A DNA stretch of 64,000 bases from contig LOEU01000010.1 in the NCBI GenBank assembly GCA_001516025.1, positions 1-64,000 on the forward strand, written 5' to 3'. The stretch is from a bacterium BRH_c32 (lineage in GTDB: Bacteria > Bacteroidota > Ignavibacteria > Ignavibacteriales > Melioribacteraceae). Of this stretch, positions 28,224 to 37,727 are shown piece after piece (the first letter of the stretch is position 1; each line of letters starts with the position of its first letter). The translations under genes and the position numbers were made by a program. Below the pieces are notes generated by a model. The model made no database searches and was not told the origin of the DNA. It saw only the letters and a program-made list of their open reading frames with translations.

Positions 28224-29014
28224 ACATTCACTCGTCTTAAAAACCCTAAAATCAGATCATTAACTGCTGCAGGATTTTCTATTGGAGTCATGTGTCCTGA
28301 GCGAGGAACGATTGCAATTTCAGAATTAGGAATTTTCGCACCCATCTCTCTCATTTTTTCCGGAGGGGTTAATTTATCGAATGCTCCGCATATTAATAAA
28401 GTCGGTACGTTAATCTCTTTTAAGAAATCATTTGTATCAGTCCGGCTTAAGAGAGCAATCGTTGCTCCTTTGATTCCTTTCGATGAATTCTTTTTTGATT
28501 GCTTAATCCACGCTTTTAATACTTTAGGATAATCCTTTGGTGCATCCACTGAGAAACAATTTGTAACAAATTCTTCGACGAATTTATCGCACTTGCCGTT
28601 ATTAATTTTTTCAATAATTCCGGCTCGTTTTAATTTATTAGCGTTATCGTCTCCATCAGCTTTTGTATCCATTAATATAAGTGCAGAATAATCTTCTTTA
28701 TATTTTTCGGCAAATCGGAGTGCCATATATCCGCCCATAGAAAGACCGCAGATAACAGGTTTTTTGAGTTTTAATTTTTTTATGAGATCATAAAGATCAT
28801 CAACATAAGATTCCATTGTATAGATTCCGTCTCCGACTTTACTTTTACCAAGCCCTCTTACGTCATAGGTAATGCACTTAAATTCGTTTTTCAATGCCTT
28901 TGTGGTATCTTTCCACATTGTGCTATCATAAGGGAATCCATGAATAAAAACTATCGGTTTACCTTTTTCATTACCAGTTATATTAACAGCTAATCCATTA
29001 ATTTTTTCTTTCAT
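28217..29014 (-). CDS. Alpha/beta-hydrolase
   Basis: 265 residues. I start at the ATG at 29014 (MKEKINGLAV) because GGAGG lies five bases before it; the in-frame ATG at 29026 contains that site. The fold shows in IVFIHGFPYDSTMW (oxyanion HG), nucleophile serine in ICGLSMGGYMALR, Asp in LICGAFDKLTPPE and His in PRSGHMTPIENP. No signal peptide, so cytoplasmic. Similar enzymes are called 3-oxoadipate enol-lactonase-like, but no aromatic-degradation genes are near, so the substrate is unknown. The upstream DUF5916 gene is separated by a terminator. Confidence 0.88.
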   Translation of the reverse strand: MKEKINGLAVNITGNEKGKPIVFIHGFPYDSTMWKDTTKALKNEFKCITYDVRGLGKSKVGDGIYTMESYVDDLYDLIKKLKLKKPVICGLSMGGYMALRFAEKYKEDYSALILMDTKADGDDNANKLKRAGIIEKINNGKCDKFVEEFVTNCFSVDAPKDYPKVLKAWIKQSKKNSSKGIKGATIALLSRTDTNDFLKEINVPTLLICGAFDKLTPPEKMREMGAKIPNSEIAIVPRSGHMTPIENPAAVNDLILGFLRRVNVQ

Positions 29015-29034
29015 ATTATCCTCCATCGAATTAT

Positions 29035-29066
29035 AAAAAACGGTTCCGATAAAAATATCGAAACCG
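29035..29066 (-). terminator. Rho-independent terminator after the DUF5916 gene
   Basis: The arms 29041-29050 and 29057-29066 (CGGTTCCGAT / ATCGAAACCG) pair fully in minus-strand RNA with one U-G wobble, and a U run follows (29040-29035). Confidence 0.8.
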
Positions 29067-29127
29067 AAAATTTAATTAATAACTGTAAGTTAAAAGATTC
29101 AGGGATAATATTCATATTATCTTTTTA

Positions 29128-31284
29128 TTAAAAATAATATAGATACTTCACTTTAAGCACGGCAGCTCTTTCGGCTGTAACCATTTTAAATTTGTCATTA
29201 CGTGCTTGGATCTCATTCACCGCAAAATAGATCCAACTTTTTGGTGAAAAATTATATGAGAATAAAAGTCCTGCAATTATTCTTTCCATTCTGTCAGTTG
29301 ATCGGACAAATATATTATCTACATATACACGGACACTTAAATCATTTACGGGTGTTAAGTCTATGTATGGACGAGCGTTATATGTAATATCTTCAATACC
29401 GCCATCAGGATTTCCTTCTATAAATAGATCTAATGAAGAACCAATTTTGAAGGTTTTATGAGCTTTCCAATCTATTTCACCGCCTACCCAAGAATAATTT
29501 GCAAGATAATCACGCGAGAAATTATATGTATTTTGGTATCCGCCATATAGATTTGCGCTCCAATCGGGTGAAGTGTTATACCAAGAACTAAGATTAATAC
29601 TATAAGAATTATAATTCTTTCCGACATCGCGAGCTTTGCTATAATCTAAATTTAATTCAAAACCCCATCCATTTCTGAATTGCATATTGAAACCGAATAG
29701 ACCGCCATAATCCGTAAAGCTATCGGCTTTTTCATAATTAAGGACTACACCGGTATATGTAAGAATTTGAGAAACAATTCCCTCATCAGGAAGCCATACA
29801 GGACCTACGAGAGAGACAAATTCGCCTGTCCCTTTCCATGGAGCAAAACCGACAGAATTAATATCAAAATCATCTCCGATATATCTTCCGCGTGTATAAA
29901 ACATTAAGTCATTCGTTAAGTAAGTAAAACCAAAAGATCCGGCATAATCGCCTTCTGAATTATTTATCGAACGTGCTAATTGATATGCAAATTGATATTC
30001 AGGTTGTCTGAAAGCACCATCTATATCTATTACACCATTCACGTTTCCGGGAGTTTGCTTGCCTACAAATAATACACCGATAGTTGAATTCTCTAAAATA
30101 GTTTTTTTTACACGTCCCGAAGTAAATAGCGCAGCTTCTTCGATCATCTTAGTATCGCCATCCATATATTGAGTTTCAGCAGTACGTGCAGCAAAACCTC
30201 CATATTCCCAATCGCCAATTCTTCCGGATGCTTTTGCCCCAAATGTCAATGGCACTTCCGAGCCATCGGGCAATCTCTTACCAATGCGGCGCGAATAAAA
30301 TAAATCCATCGGACGATAGAAACCGGTATTGCGCTGCCTTCCTGCAGGCATAAAAATTTCATTTCCTTGAACAAAGAAAGGTCGTCTTTCACTAAAGAAA
30401 GTTTCATAGCGCGAAATATTAAATTGGAATGGATCAGCTTCAATCTGAGCAAAGTCGGGATTGATTGTAGCATTTAAGGTTAGTTGTGCAGAAGGATTAT
30501 AGAAAACATCTAAACCAACCTGCGGTTCAATATCATATTTTCCGTCTCCTTGATAAGTTGCTTTGCTTAGTCCAACGGGATATATTTCTAAATTAAGACC
30601 TTCGATTGTGGGCTTAAAATCACCTAGTAATAATTTTCCGAATTTAGAAATTCTTTGTCCCTCGCTTTTTTCATATTCGCACCAGTATTGATCTTCTTTA
30701 TTTATGGGTCGGTAGCGGTCGAAATCTAATCCCCATTGATTAAGATCATTATTGTATTGAATCGATTTATAGGGAATTTCCATTTCAACGACAAAACCCC
30801 AGTCATAAATTCTTGAATCGGCAAACCAGATACCATCCCAGCTATAATCTCTATTACGTGCATCATCGATAAGGCGGCAATCTGCTTTCACCCCTGAAGC
30901 AGACACTGCGAATTTATAAGCACTTTTTTGATCTCCGAAAGTATCAATCATAAAAGAGACTACATCACCGCTAAAATCATCCAATTTACCTGTGAAGTTT
31001 TGAATGTTTTCTCTTTCGTCGTAGGAGATAATCAAGCAATAGATTGCGTTTTCGGTTGTTAGAACTTTCGCTGTTGTTTTTCTGGTAATTGGCTGATTAA
31101 AATAAGGAGCGTGTTGGAAAAAATCAGTTGTAGAATCGGCATTAGACCAAGTATCATCAATAAAGCCATCAATATTAATTTTTTCTGAAGTTAGCTTTAG
31201 TTTGAGTATTTTCTCAGAATTTGGATTATTGCCTGCATATAAAAAAGATACAGAAATAAATATAAGGAGTAAAAAATTTTTCAT
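29128..31284 (-). CDS. DUF5916 outer-membrane beta-barrel with N-terminal CBM9-like domain
   Basis: 718 residues. Signal peptide 1-17 (cleavage near LYAGNN). Residues about 25-215 form a CBM9-like sandwich (INIDGFIDDTWSNADST, YKFAVSASGVKADCR, WGFVVEMEIPYKSI, WGLDFDRYRP). The DUF5916 domain follows, with its telltale NPDFAQIEADPFQFNIS (about 271-287) and ERRPFFVQGNEIF. The rest is alternating aromatic beta strands ending in ..VKYLYYF, as expected for a C-terminal outer-membrane strand recognised by BamA. Such proteins are frequent in Bacteroidota and often lie near peptidase or sugar-uptake genes. Their function is unknown. Confidence 0.87.
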   Translation of the reverse strand: MKNFLLLIFISVSFLYAGNNPNSEKILKLKLTSEKINIDGFIDDTWSNADSTTDFFQHAPYFNQPITRKTTAKVLTTENAIYCLIISYDERENIQNFTGKLDDFSGDVVSFMIDTFGDQKSAYKFAVSASGVKADCRLIDDARNRDYSWDGIWFADSRIYDWGFVVEMEIPYKSIQYNNDLNQWGLDFDRYRPINKEDQYWCEYEKSEGQRISKFGKLLLGDFKPTIEGLNLEIYPVGLSKATYQGDGKYDIEPQVGLDVFYNPSAQLTLNATINPDFAQIEADPFQFNISRYETFFSERRPFFVQGNEIFMPAGRQRNTGFYRPMDLFYSRRIGKRLPDGSEVPLTFGAKASGRIGDWEYGGFAARTAETQYMDGDTKMIEEAALFTSGRVKKTILENSTIGVLFVGKQTPGNVNGVIDIDGAFRQPEYQFAYQLARSINNSEGDYAGSFGFTYLTNDLMFYTRGRYIGDDFDINSVGFAPWKGTGEFVSLVGPVWLPDEGIVSQILTYTGVVLNYEKADSFTDYGGLFGFNMQFRNGWGFELNLDYSKARDVGKNYNSYSINLSSWYNTSPDWSANLYGGYQNTYNFSRDYLANYSWVGGEIDWKAHKTFKIGSSLDLFIEGNPDGGIEDITYNARPYIDLTPVNDLSVRVYVDNIFVRSTDRMERIIAGLLFSYNFSPKSWIYFAVNEIQARNDKFKMVTAERAAVLKVKYLYYF

Positions 31285-31345
31285 TTAACACCGGATTAGT
31301 TACGTATGGTTTTTAGACGTATGAAGTAGGGGATTGGTTACAAAG

Positions 31346-32266
31346 TTACTCTTCTTCAAAATAATCTGTATCGATTTTTTTGATTAAATAATTTGAAACT
31401 GTAGAAACAGCTAGATCATTCTCAATCATTAATTTTGCTAATTGTTCACCATCTACTAAAACTATTTTTGTTTCATTTCTTGGAGCATAATCTAATGCTT
31501 CTTTAGAGAAATAAGAAGTGGTAATAAAAACGCCTTTTTTTGCTCCTTGACCGGCAAGAGCTCCTACGAATTTTTGTAATTCAGGTCGTCCCACTACTCC
31601 TTGCCACCTTTTTGCTTGTACATAAATAATATCTAGCCCAAGTTTATCTTCTTTTATAATTCCATCAATTCCTTCGTCCCCGCTTTTCCCGATTGCCTTA
31701 CCGGCATCTGCCATCGAACCGCCATATCCCATCTTCACAAGTAGTTCTATTACAAGCCTTTCAAAGAATGCAGGCTTAACGTTTTTTACTTTTGATAAAA
31801 GTTCTTGAGCAAGAGTATCATTTATTTTTTGAAATGAATCTTCCATATTTTCTTCAGGCGTCTGAGTATCCTCTGTCGAATCAGATTCATTATCCTCTAA
31901 ATTATTACTTCTTTCTTTTTTTGTCGAATTTATATGCTCAATAAATGCAGGTATAGTTTTAATAAGTTGCAAATTAATAATAGGCGGATTTCTATGTAAA
32001 AGGGCTACACCATTATCTGTAATTAAATAATATCCCTTACGAGTTTTTTCAATAAGTCCAGCCATTTTTAGATACGAAACTGCCCAATACACTCTATTGG
32101 TAAATCTTGATTGAGTTCTACTCGGCAATAGTTCTTCGATTTCAGCTTCAGTTAATTTATATTCTTTAACTAAGTGCTCTACAACTTCTTTTGTAGATTT
32201 TTCTTCCTTCGAAGACATGAATTTTAATGCTGGTAACATTAGACTTTGGAAATCAGGAATAGCCAT
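31346..32266 (-). CDS. mrr: Mrr-type restriction endonuclease
   Basis: 306 residues. The N-terminal Mrr_N winged helix (about 5-95) includes PSRTQSRFTNRVYWAVSYL (48-66) and KTRKGYYLITDNG. A linker of Asn, Glu and Ser follows (115-145). The Mrr_cat PD-(D/E)xK nuclease (155-280) has Asp201 in GDEGIDGII and Gln217-Ala-Lys219 in IIYVQAKRW, the QxK variant typical of Mrr. E. coli Mrr cuts DNA modified by foreign methyltransferases (type IV). The gene follows the type IIG gene by 18 bp in the same direction. The pair forms a compact restriction locus with no further partner. Confidence 0.92.
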   Translation of the reverse strand: MAIPDFQSLMLPALKFMSSKEEKSTKEVVEHLVKEYKLTEAEIEELLPSRTQSRFTNRVYWAVSYLKMAGLIEKTRKGYYLITDNGVALLHRNPPIINLQLIKTIPAFIEHINSTKKERSNNLEDNESDSTEDTQTPEENMEDSFQKINDTLAQELLSKVKNVKPAFFERLVIELLVKMGYGGSMADAGKAIGKSGDEGIDGIIKEDKLGLDIIYVQAKRWQGVVGRPELQKFVGALAGQGAKKGVFITTSYFSKEALDYAPRNETKIVLVDGEQLAKLMIENDLAVSTVSNYLIKKIDTDYFEEE

Positions 32267-32284
32267 AAACCCTCTTAATTTTTA

Positions 32285-35074
32285 TTATGTTGATTCTACA
32301 ATTTTTATTTCTTCTTCAGTTAATCCGTATAACTCATAAACAAGATTATCAATCTGCCGATCAAGAGAAATACATTTATTTTCTAAGTATTCTTTTTCAC
32401 TTTCAGTTTTGGCTAAAAATAATGTTTGTTTTGAATTAAGAATCTTATCAACTAAGTCAATAAGAGCTTTTGATATTAGTTTATCATGGTCGTCAACTAT
32501 AGGTAATTTTTCCACTTCAAAAACTCGTAGTTCAATATACCCACCTCCTAAATGAGTTGCTTCATATTTTGTCCTTGCATAAAAAGTCATTAATTTTGAA
32601 TTCAAAATTCCTAACAAGTATTTTAATTCAACATTTTTTGAAGATTTTATGACATATACTGTATTGATAGGATTTAATTCTCCATTTTCATCAATAGCTG
32701 ATTCAAGTACATAACATATTTTCTTCATTAATATTTTTGAATCATTATCGATTTCAAATTGTTTAGAATTTTTATAATATTTTTGCTTTGAAAAAGCAAA
32801 TCTTGAAATCTCTTTATTAGTAACAGCAGGAACACTATAATTTTTCTTTTCTGTACCAAGGTCTTTTGAAGTACCCCTTCCACGATAAACTGAAAGAGAA
32901 TTCATATTAGCAACTGATTCAATTTTTTCTACTAATTCATGTTTATTATCAAAACTTAATGTTAGAATATTTTCATCACCTTTTAACAGATTTGATTGTT
33001 CAATTATTTTTTTAGTTAAGAAGTGTTTCTCATTATTTAATTCAATTATTTCAACCGTTGAATTTTTTGTTTTTTCTTTTTTTATCAAAAAGATATATGG
33101 ATATGTAGAAACTGAACCAAATACTTTAGCTAATGATACATCAACTAGTTTTTCAATCGTAAAATTCGAAACTATCCATTCTCTCAATGGTCTACCATAA
33201 TTTGTGACGCAGAATTTATTAGAAGTTATATAACCTAATGTTGCATGATCTTTTAGTAGTTGAACAGCCCTTTCATAAAAGAGTTGATATAAATCAAATT
33301 GCCCAATTCCAGATAAATAATTATCACGAAAATAATTTCTTGGTTTTAAATCAATATCATGTACTCTTACGTAAGGGGGATTCCCAACAATAGCATCAAA
33401 GCCACCTTTCTTCATTACTTCTGGAAATGCATCTTCAAAGTCCATCGGGCGCAATTTAAGTTCCTCTTCACGACTGAATAACTGTCCATCCAATATATCC
33501 GTGCCTATCAATGAATTTCCGCATATAATATTAGTATTCAAGTTTGGAAGTAATTGCTCTTTAAACATCACCCACGTATCTTGTGCCGTTGCAGTAGTTT
33601 CGTCTTCTAATAATTTCAAATAAAGTGAAAGCTGAGTTACTTCCACTGCCTGAGAATCGAGATCAACTCCATAAACATTATTCGTGAGAATTTTCTGTTT
33701 CTGTTTTAATGAAAGTATCCATTTTTCATCTTGTAAATGGCATCCATCCTTTTTTGCCTGAGCAGGATTATCTTGATACCACTTGCTATGATATTCTAAA
33801 AGACGATCAAATACAGTTATCAAAAATGAACCACTGCCACAGGAGATATCCGCAAATCGAAATTTTGAAATTTCTGCCGGTGTTTTTCCTTCAATCATCT
33901 TTCCGACAGTATTATCAACTATGTAATTAACTATATATTGTGGTGTGTAATAAACTCCGCCCGCTTTTCTTACTTCGGGCTTTTCCTCAATCCTCACTCT
34001 TTTTTCGGTAGCGATCACAACCTTGCCAAGGAATCTCTCATAAATTGATCCGAGTATGTGGATAGGAATTATATCAAAATTATAAGGGGAGTTTACATGC
34101 GAAAGTTCGTCGCAAATCTGAGTGAACGATTTATCTGAAGGCTCAATAAAACCTTCACTATCGACAAAATGCTTTTTGAAAACAACGCCATTATATTTTG
34201 CATCTAATTTTCTTGAAACATTTCTAAAATCTTTCCAAGCATTTTTTGATTTCCCAAAGACACTTACATAGTGTTCCGGCTCAATCTGCTTATCTTCGAG
34301 AAAACGAATAAATACTAACCGGTCAATAGTTCTCTGAGTCATCTCGGTAAGCTCATCGCTTTCCAAATTTGGGTTTGCTCTCTTAAATGACTTTGCAAGT
34401 GAATCTCTAATTTCATCTAATTCAATTAAAAATGCATCATCAATAGATTGGTAAAGCCCTTTATGAAGTCCTTTTTGCGCTGTCTTACCTTTTGGCTTAG
34501 GAAGACTCTCTGCGAATTTTTGCAAAGAATTATTTGCTACCGCCTCACGACTTATTAGCCAATATATTTCAGAAAATATTTCTTTATCTGTATAATCGCT
34601 ATAATGATACTGCTTAATTTTATTATTTAGAATTGTTGTGATATCCGGTTTTAATCGGCAATCAATTATATGAAGTTCTTCAAAATCGAATAAGAAGGTT
34701 ATTTCTGTTTGTGAGTTCCATCCATATCGGCAAGATTGGAAATAGTTATCTGCATTTAATAGGTTTCTCGATGGTTTCTTTGCTTCTAAATAAAACTTTA
34801 CATCTCTGAAATTTGGCGCAATATAAAAAGCATAATCAGCTCTCTTCTGTGCTCTCTCTATCGATACACCTTTTTCAATTTTTAATTCCTGCTCGTAAGG
34901 ATTTTTTTGTTCGTTATGATATACATCCCATCCGAGAGCATGAAAAAATTTATCAATAAAATCTTTTCTTACTTCTACTTCACTATATGAAGGAGATAAA
35001 TATTTTGATTCGTTTTCTTTAAAATCTTGAACTAAGATTGAAACTTCTGCAAATGCACTTTCATATTTAGTCAA
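32285..35074 (-). CDS. Single-chain type IIG restriction-modification enzyme (Eco57I-like)
   Basis: 929 residues. The N-terminal nuclease (about 25-150) has PD-(D/E)xK residues Asp80 and Glu97-x-Lys99 (FYLEAKKPSRN), in HsdR_N style. A helical spacer follows (170-370). The N6-adenine methyltransferase has motif X/AdoMet-site YYTPQYIVNYIVD, motif I FADISCGSGSFLI (407-419) and motif IV NPPY (565-568). The C-terminal TaqI-like target-recognition domain runs about 700-890. Cutting and methylation in one chain fit type IIG; the recognition sequence cannot be read. All catalytic residues are present. No separate specificity subunit is near, which argues against type I. A BREX PglX is excluded by the nuclease domain and context. 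Confidence 0.9.
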   Translation of the reverse strand: MTKYESAFAEVSILVQDFKENESKYLSPSYSEVEVRKDFIDKFFHALGWDVYHNEQKNPYEQELKIEKGVSIERAQKRADYAFYIAPNFRDVKFYLEAKKPSRNLLNADNYFQSCRYGWNSQTEITFLFDFEELHIIDCRLKPDITTILNNKIKQYHYSDYTDKEIFSEIYWLISREAVANNSLQKFAESLPKPKGKTAQKGLHKGLYQSIDDAFLIELDEIRDSLAKSFKRANPNLESDELTEMTQRTIDRLVFIRFLEDKQIEPEHYVSVFGKSKNAWKDFRNVSRKLDAKYNGVVFKKHFVDSEGFIEPSDKSFTQICDELSHVNSPYNFDIIPIHILGSIYERFLGKVVIATEKRVRIEEKPEVRKAGGVYYTPQYIVNYIVDNTVGKMIEGKTPAEISKFRFADISCGSGSFLITVFDRLLEYHSKWYQDNPAQAKKDGCHLQDEKWILSLKQKQKILTNNVYGVDLDSQAVEVTQLSLYLKLLEDETTATAQDTWVMFKEQLLPNLNTNIICGNSLIGTDILDGQLFSREEELKLRPMDFEDAFPEVMKKGGFDAIVGNPPYVRVHDIDLKPRNYFRDNYLSGIGQFDLYQLFYERAVQLLKDHATLGYITSNKFCVTNYGRPLREWIVSNFTIEKLVDVSLAKVFGSVSTYPYIFLIKKEKTKNSTVEIIELNNEKHFLTKKIIEQSNLLKGDENILTLSFDNKHELVEKIESVANMNSLSVYRGRGTSKDLGTEKKNYSVPAVTNKEISRFAFSKQKYYKNSKQFEIDNDSKILMKKICYVLESAIDENGELNPINTVYVIKSSKNVELKYLLGILNSKLMTFYARTKYEATHLGGGYIELRVFEVEKLPIVDDHDKLISKALIDLVDKILNSKQTLFLAKTESEKEYLENKCISLDRQIDNLVYELYGLTEEEIKIVEST

Positions 35075-35146
35075 AAACGCCTCTACAATAGAAAATTAAT
35101 TATCTAAATACGCTTTTTTATCCCATAATTACAAATAATTTTCTTT

Positions 35147-37573
35147 TCATACTCTCTTAATTATCACTATCGTCATATCGTCATTCTGTGGATAACCTTC
35201 GGTAAATTTACGCACATCTTTTACAATCATCGAGAGCATATCTTTAGCACTAAGTTTTCTATGCTTCTTTATAAATTCTATCAATTTCTCTTCCGAATAC
35301 AATTGGCGTGTATTATTCATTGCTTCGGTGAAGCCATCGGTATAAAGCACTACAAAATCATCTTTCTTAATCGAGATAGTTTCTTCATCAAGTGTGCTCG
35401 AAAATTTAGTCCCTTCTTCCAATCCGAGTGCGATGCCGCGGCTCATTAATAATTTAGTTTCTCCAATTTCTGAACTGCATAATATCCCCGGATTATGTCC
35501 GGCACGCGAATAGAGAATTTCATTATTTCTATAATCCAATATTGCGTAGAACATACTTACAAATGAATTTTTCTCAATCGTTTTATATAATAATCGATTA
35601 ACTTTACTAAGCACTACACGAGGCGATACATTCTCTTCGGCATGCGCCTGAAGAATTCCCTTGGTGAGTGTCATATAAATTGCAGCTCCCACTCCTTTGC
35701 CCGAAACATCGCCGATTGCAATTCCAAGCTTATCATTACTTAGCTTAACAAAATCGAAATAATCGCCTCCCGCTTCAACCGCCGGAATGCTGCATGCAGA
35801 AAATTCATATCCTTGAATATGCGGCTCTTCTTTGGGTAATAAACTTAATTGAACCTTAGCAGCAATCTCCATCTCTTTCTTTAAGCGCTCTCGTTCCGAG
35901 ATTCTTTGTATATGTGCCGGTACTCCATAATTTTCAAATGCAAATTCTTCTTTCCTGAATCGACTAACAATATAAACCACTGGAACAGCTAATATTACTA
36001 CGCTTATTGCATAAAAATTATAATTATAAAATGGATCGGCAGAAGCAGCTAATAAGAATGCACGTGTTATTATATAGACATAAAAATTCATTCCTGCTAC
36101 AGTGAGCAGATCATAACGTAAATATATATATGCCGTAAAGCATCCCAATAAAAAGTTCATTAATAAGTCCACAGCAAATACATTTACCGATGGCGGTGTC
36201 TCGGCTACTGCTTGACTTAACATCATCACCGCACCGGTAAGGACTATTGATACCCATTTTTTTTGCCATCTCGGATAAGTTATATTAACCGTAAAAAAAG
36301 TTACTACCACACTAGCCAAAATAGTATTTGAAAATGCTCCGAGTATTACTTCAATTACCGGTAAATATGAACCATAAATCGATAATAAATTGATCGGAGT
36401 TATAAATAATTGAGCATCTTTTTGATTCAGTACTACACTTGCAAAAAGATATAAAAGACTTAGACCCGATCCGAGTATCATTCCTTTAAAAAGTGATTCC
36501 CCGGCTCCGAGAGTCAAAAATTTCCCTTTTGTAAATGCATCAATGCTGCTTAATTTTTCTTTCCATAGTGTCCTTGCAAATGACTCGCCAACCGACCAGC
36601 TTGAAAATATCAGAAGTCCTAGAAAAAAATATAATAATACACCATTTAGTACTACCGCTATAATCTTAGTTGTAATAAAATTAAGTGTTCCGATCGTGAA
36701 TCCTTGTCCGAGTGCGGGCCAATAATTTATTAATACAATTAGAGAAGTAAATATGAATATCAAAAAGAGTGTAGTTCCGAGATTTAACCATACTTCACCT
36801 TGATGATATTTTTTTATAAAGATGAAGAAGGCTTTAATCATCCAAAAAAAGATGAAGAGTATTGAAGCAGTAACGAAAACTATTTGACCGGTTTCAAAAT
36901 AATTTCTATATGTATCCGGTACTCTTAAGTTATTTTGAAAGCTTCCCGGTCTATCTCCTTGAACCACGGCTGTTATTTCATTAACAGAATTAAGTGAAGG
37001 TATCTTTTTCTCCCAAGTAAATTTATGGTCTATTCTGTTTACGTATTTCTCTTCTTTAGTTTCAACAAGCGAATATTCATCTAAATTTATTTTAAAATAG
37101 GAGAGCGAAAAAGCTTTTATTGTTTTCTCAGCTTCCTCGGAACTAACTGAAGCCATTTTTACTGTATCAGATAAGTTATATTCAAAAGAAGTTATCTTCC
37201 CATTTTGATTTACTTTAATTATGTATGTATTCTGCGGTATATTTCTATCAAGGTTTTTATGAAATAAAATTTCCCAACCATAAAAAGCCCAGTCTTTGGT
37301 TTTTAGTACTTCTTTGTAATCCTCGTTCCCAAGCTTTTTTATTAGATATTTATTCTCAATAGGTGAATTTTCGAGAAATCCTTCTATTGAATAGCCGGTG
37401 ATATCAATCTTTTGCTCTGAAAGAAAATTTTTTGCAACAACAATTGCTTCACTCCTAGTTTCCTTTAGTTCGAAGCTATTATATGGAGATGATGGATATA
37501 AAACTATAATAAGAACCAGTATAATAATTCCCGAAATTATCCAATATTTGTTCTGAATCGATTTAATATCCAT
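35147..37573 (-). CDS. Membrane SpoIIE/RsbU-type PP2C phosphatase
   Basis: 808 residues. One N-terminal helix (12-28) is followed by an extracytoplasmic region (30-220) that looks like two PepSY-type alpha/beta repeats. About nine helices (225-550) come next. A coiled linker (565-590: IQRISERERLKKEMEIAAKVQ) leads to the SpoIIE domain: VEAGGDYFDFVKLSNDKLGIAIGDVSGKGVGAAIYM, then FYAILDYRNNEILYSRAGHNPG and VVLYTDGFTEAMN. The metal-binding Asp residues are kept. It should dephosphorylate an anti-sigma-factor antagonist in a partner-switching cascade in response to an envelope signal. No STAS or RsbW gene is adjacent. The membrane block vaguely recalls CPBP proteins without their Glu-Glu/His residues. 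Confidence 0.83.
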   Translation of the reverse strand: MDIKSIQNKYWIISGIIILVLIIVLYPSSPYNSFELKETRSEAIVVAKNFLSEQKIDITGYSIEGFLENSPIENKYLIKKLGNEDYKEVLKTKDWAFYGWEILFHKNLDRNIPQNTYIIKVNQNGKITSFEYNLSDTVKMASVSSEEAEKTIKAFSLSYFKINLDEYSLVETKEEKYVNRIDHKFTWEKKIPSLNSVNEITAVVQGDRPGSFQNNLRVPDTYRNYFETGQIVFVTASILFIFFWMIKAFFIFIKKYHQGEVWLNLGTTLFLIFIFTSLIVLINYWPALGQGFTIGTLNFITTKIIAVVLNGVLLYFFLGLLIFSSWSVGESFARTLWKEKLSSIDAFTKGKFLTLGAGESLFKGMILGSGLSLLYLFASVVLNQKDAQLFITPINLLSIYGSYLPVIEVILGAFSNTILASVVVTFFTVNITYPRWQKKWVSIVLTGAVMMLSQAVAETPPSVNVFAVDLLMNFLLGCFTAYIYLRYDLLTVAGMNFYVYIITRAFLLAASADPFYNYNFYAISVVILAVPVVYIVSRFRKEEFAFENYGVPAHIQRISERERLKKEMEIAAKVQLSLLPKEEPHIQGYEFSACSIPAVEAGGDYFDFVKLSNDKLGIAIGDVSGKGVGAAIYMTLTKGILQAHAEENVSPRVVLSKVNRLLYKTIEKNSFVSMFYAILDYRNNEILYSRAGHNPGILCSSEIGETKLLMSRGIALGLEEGTKFSSTLDEETISIKKDDFVVLYTDGFTEAMNNTRQLYSEEKLIEFIKKHRKLSAKDMLSMIVKDVRKFTEGYPQNDDMTIVIIKRV

Positions 37574-37727
37574 ATTTTCTATTCTCCTTAGCTTTTTAGA
37601 CGCTCCTATACACTCAAATGTTAGATTGTCTATACAATTTTACCTCTTTTATAATAAAATTAGCGAACCAAATTTTTCTTAATTTACTTATATTGAATGC
37701 TCGAATAAAAAATAAAGACAGAAAACT

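Noticed and set aside
30246-30473. 75-codon frame inside the DUF5916 gene on the same strand
   Set aside because: It is the +1 frame of the DUF5916 coding sequence; no independent start signal.
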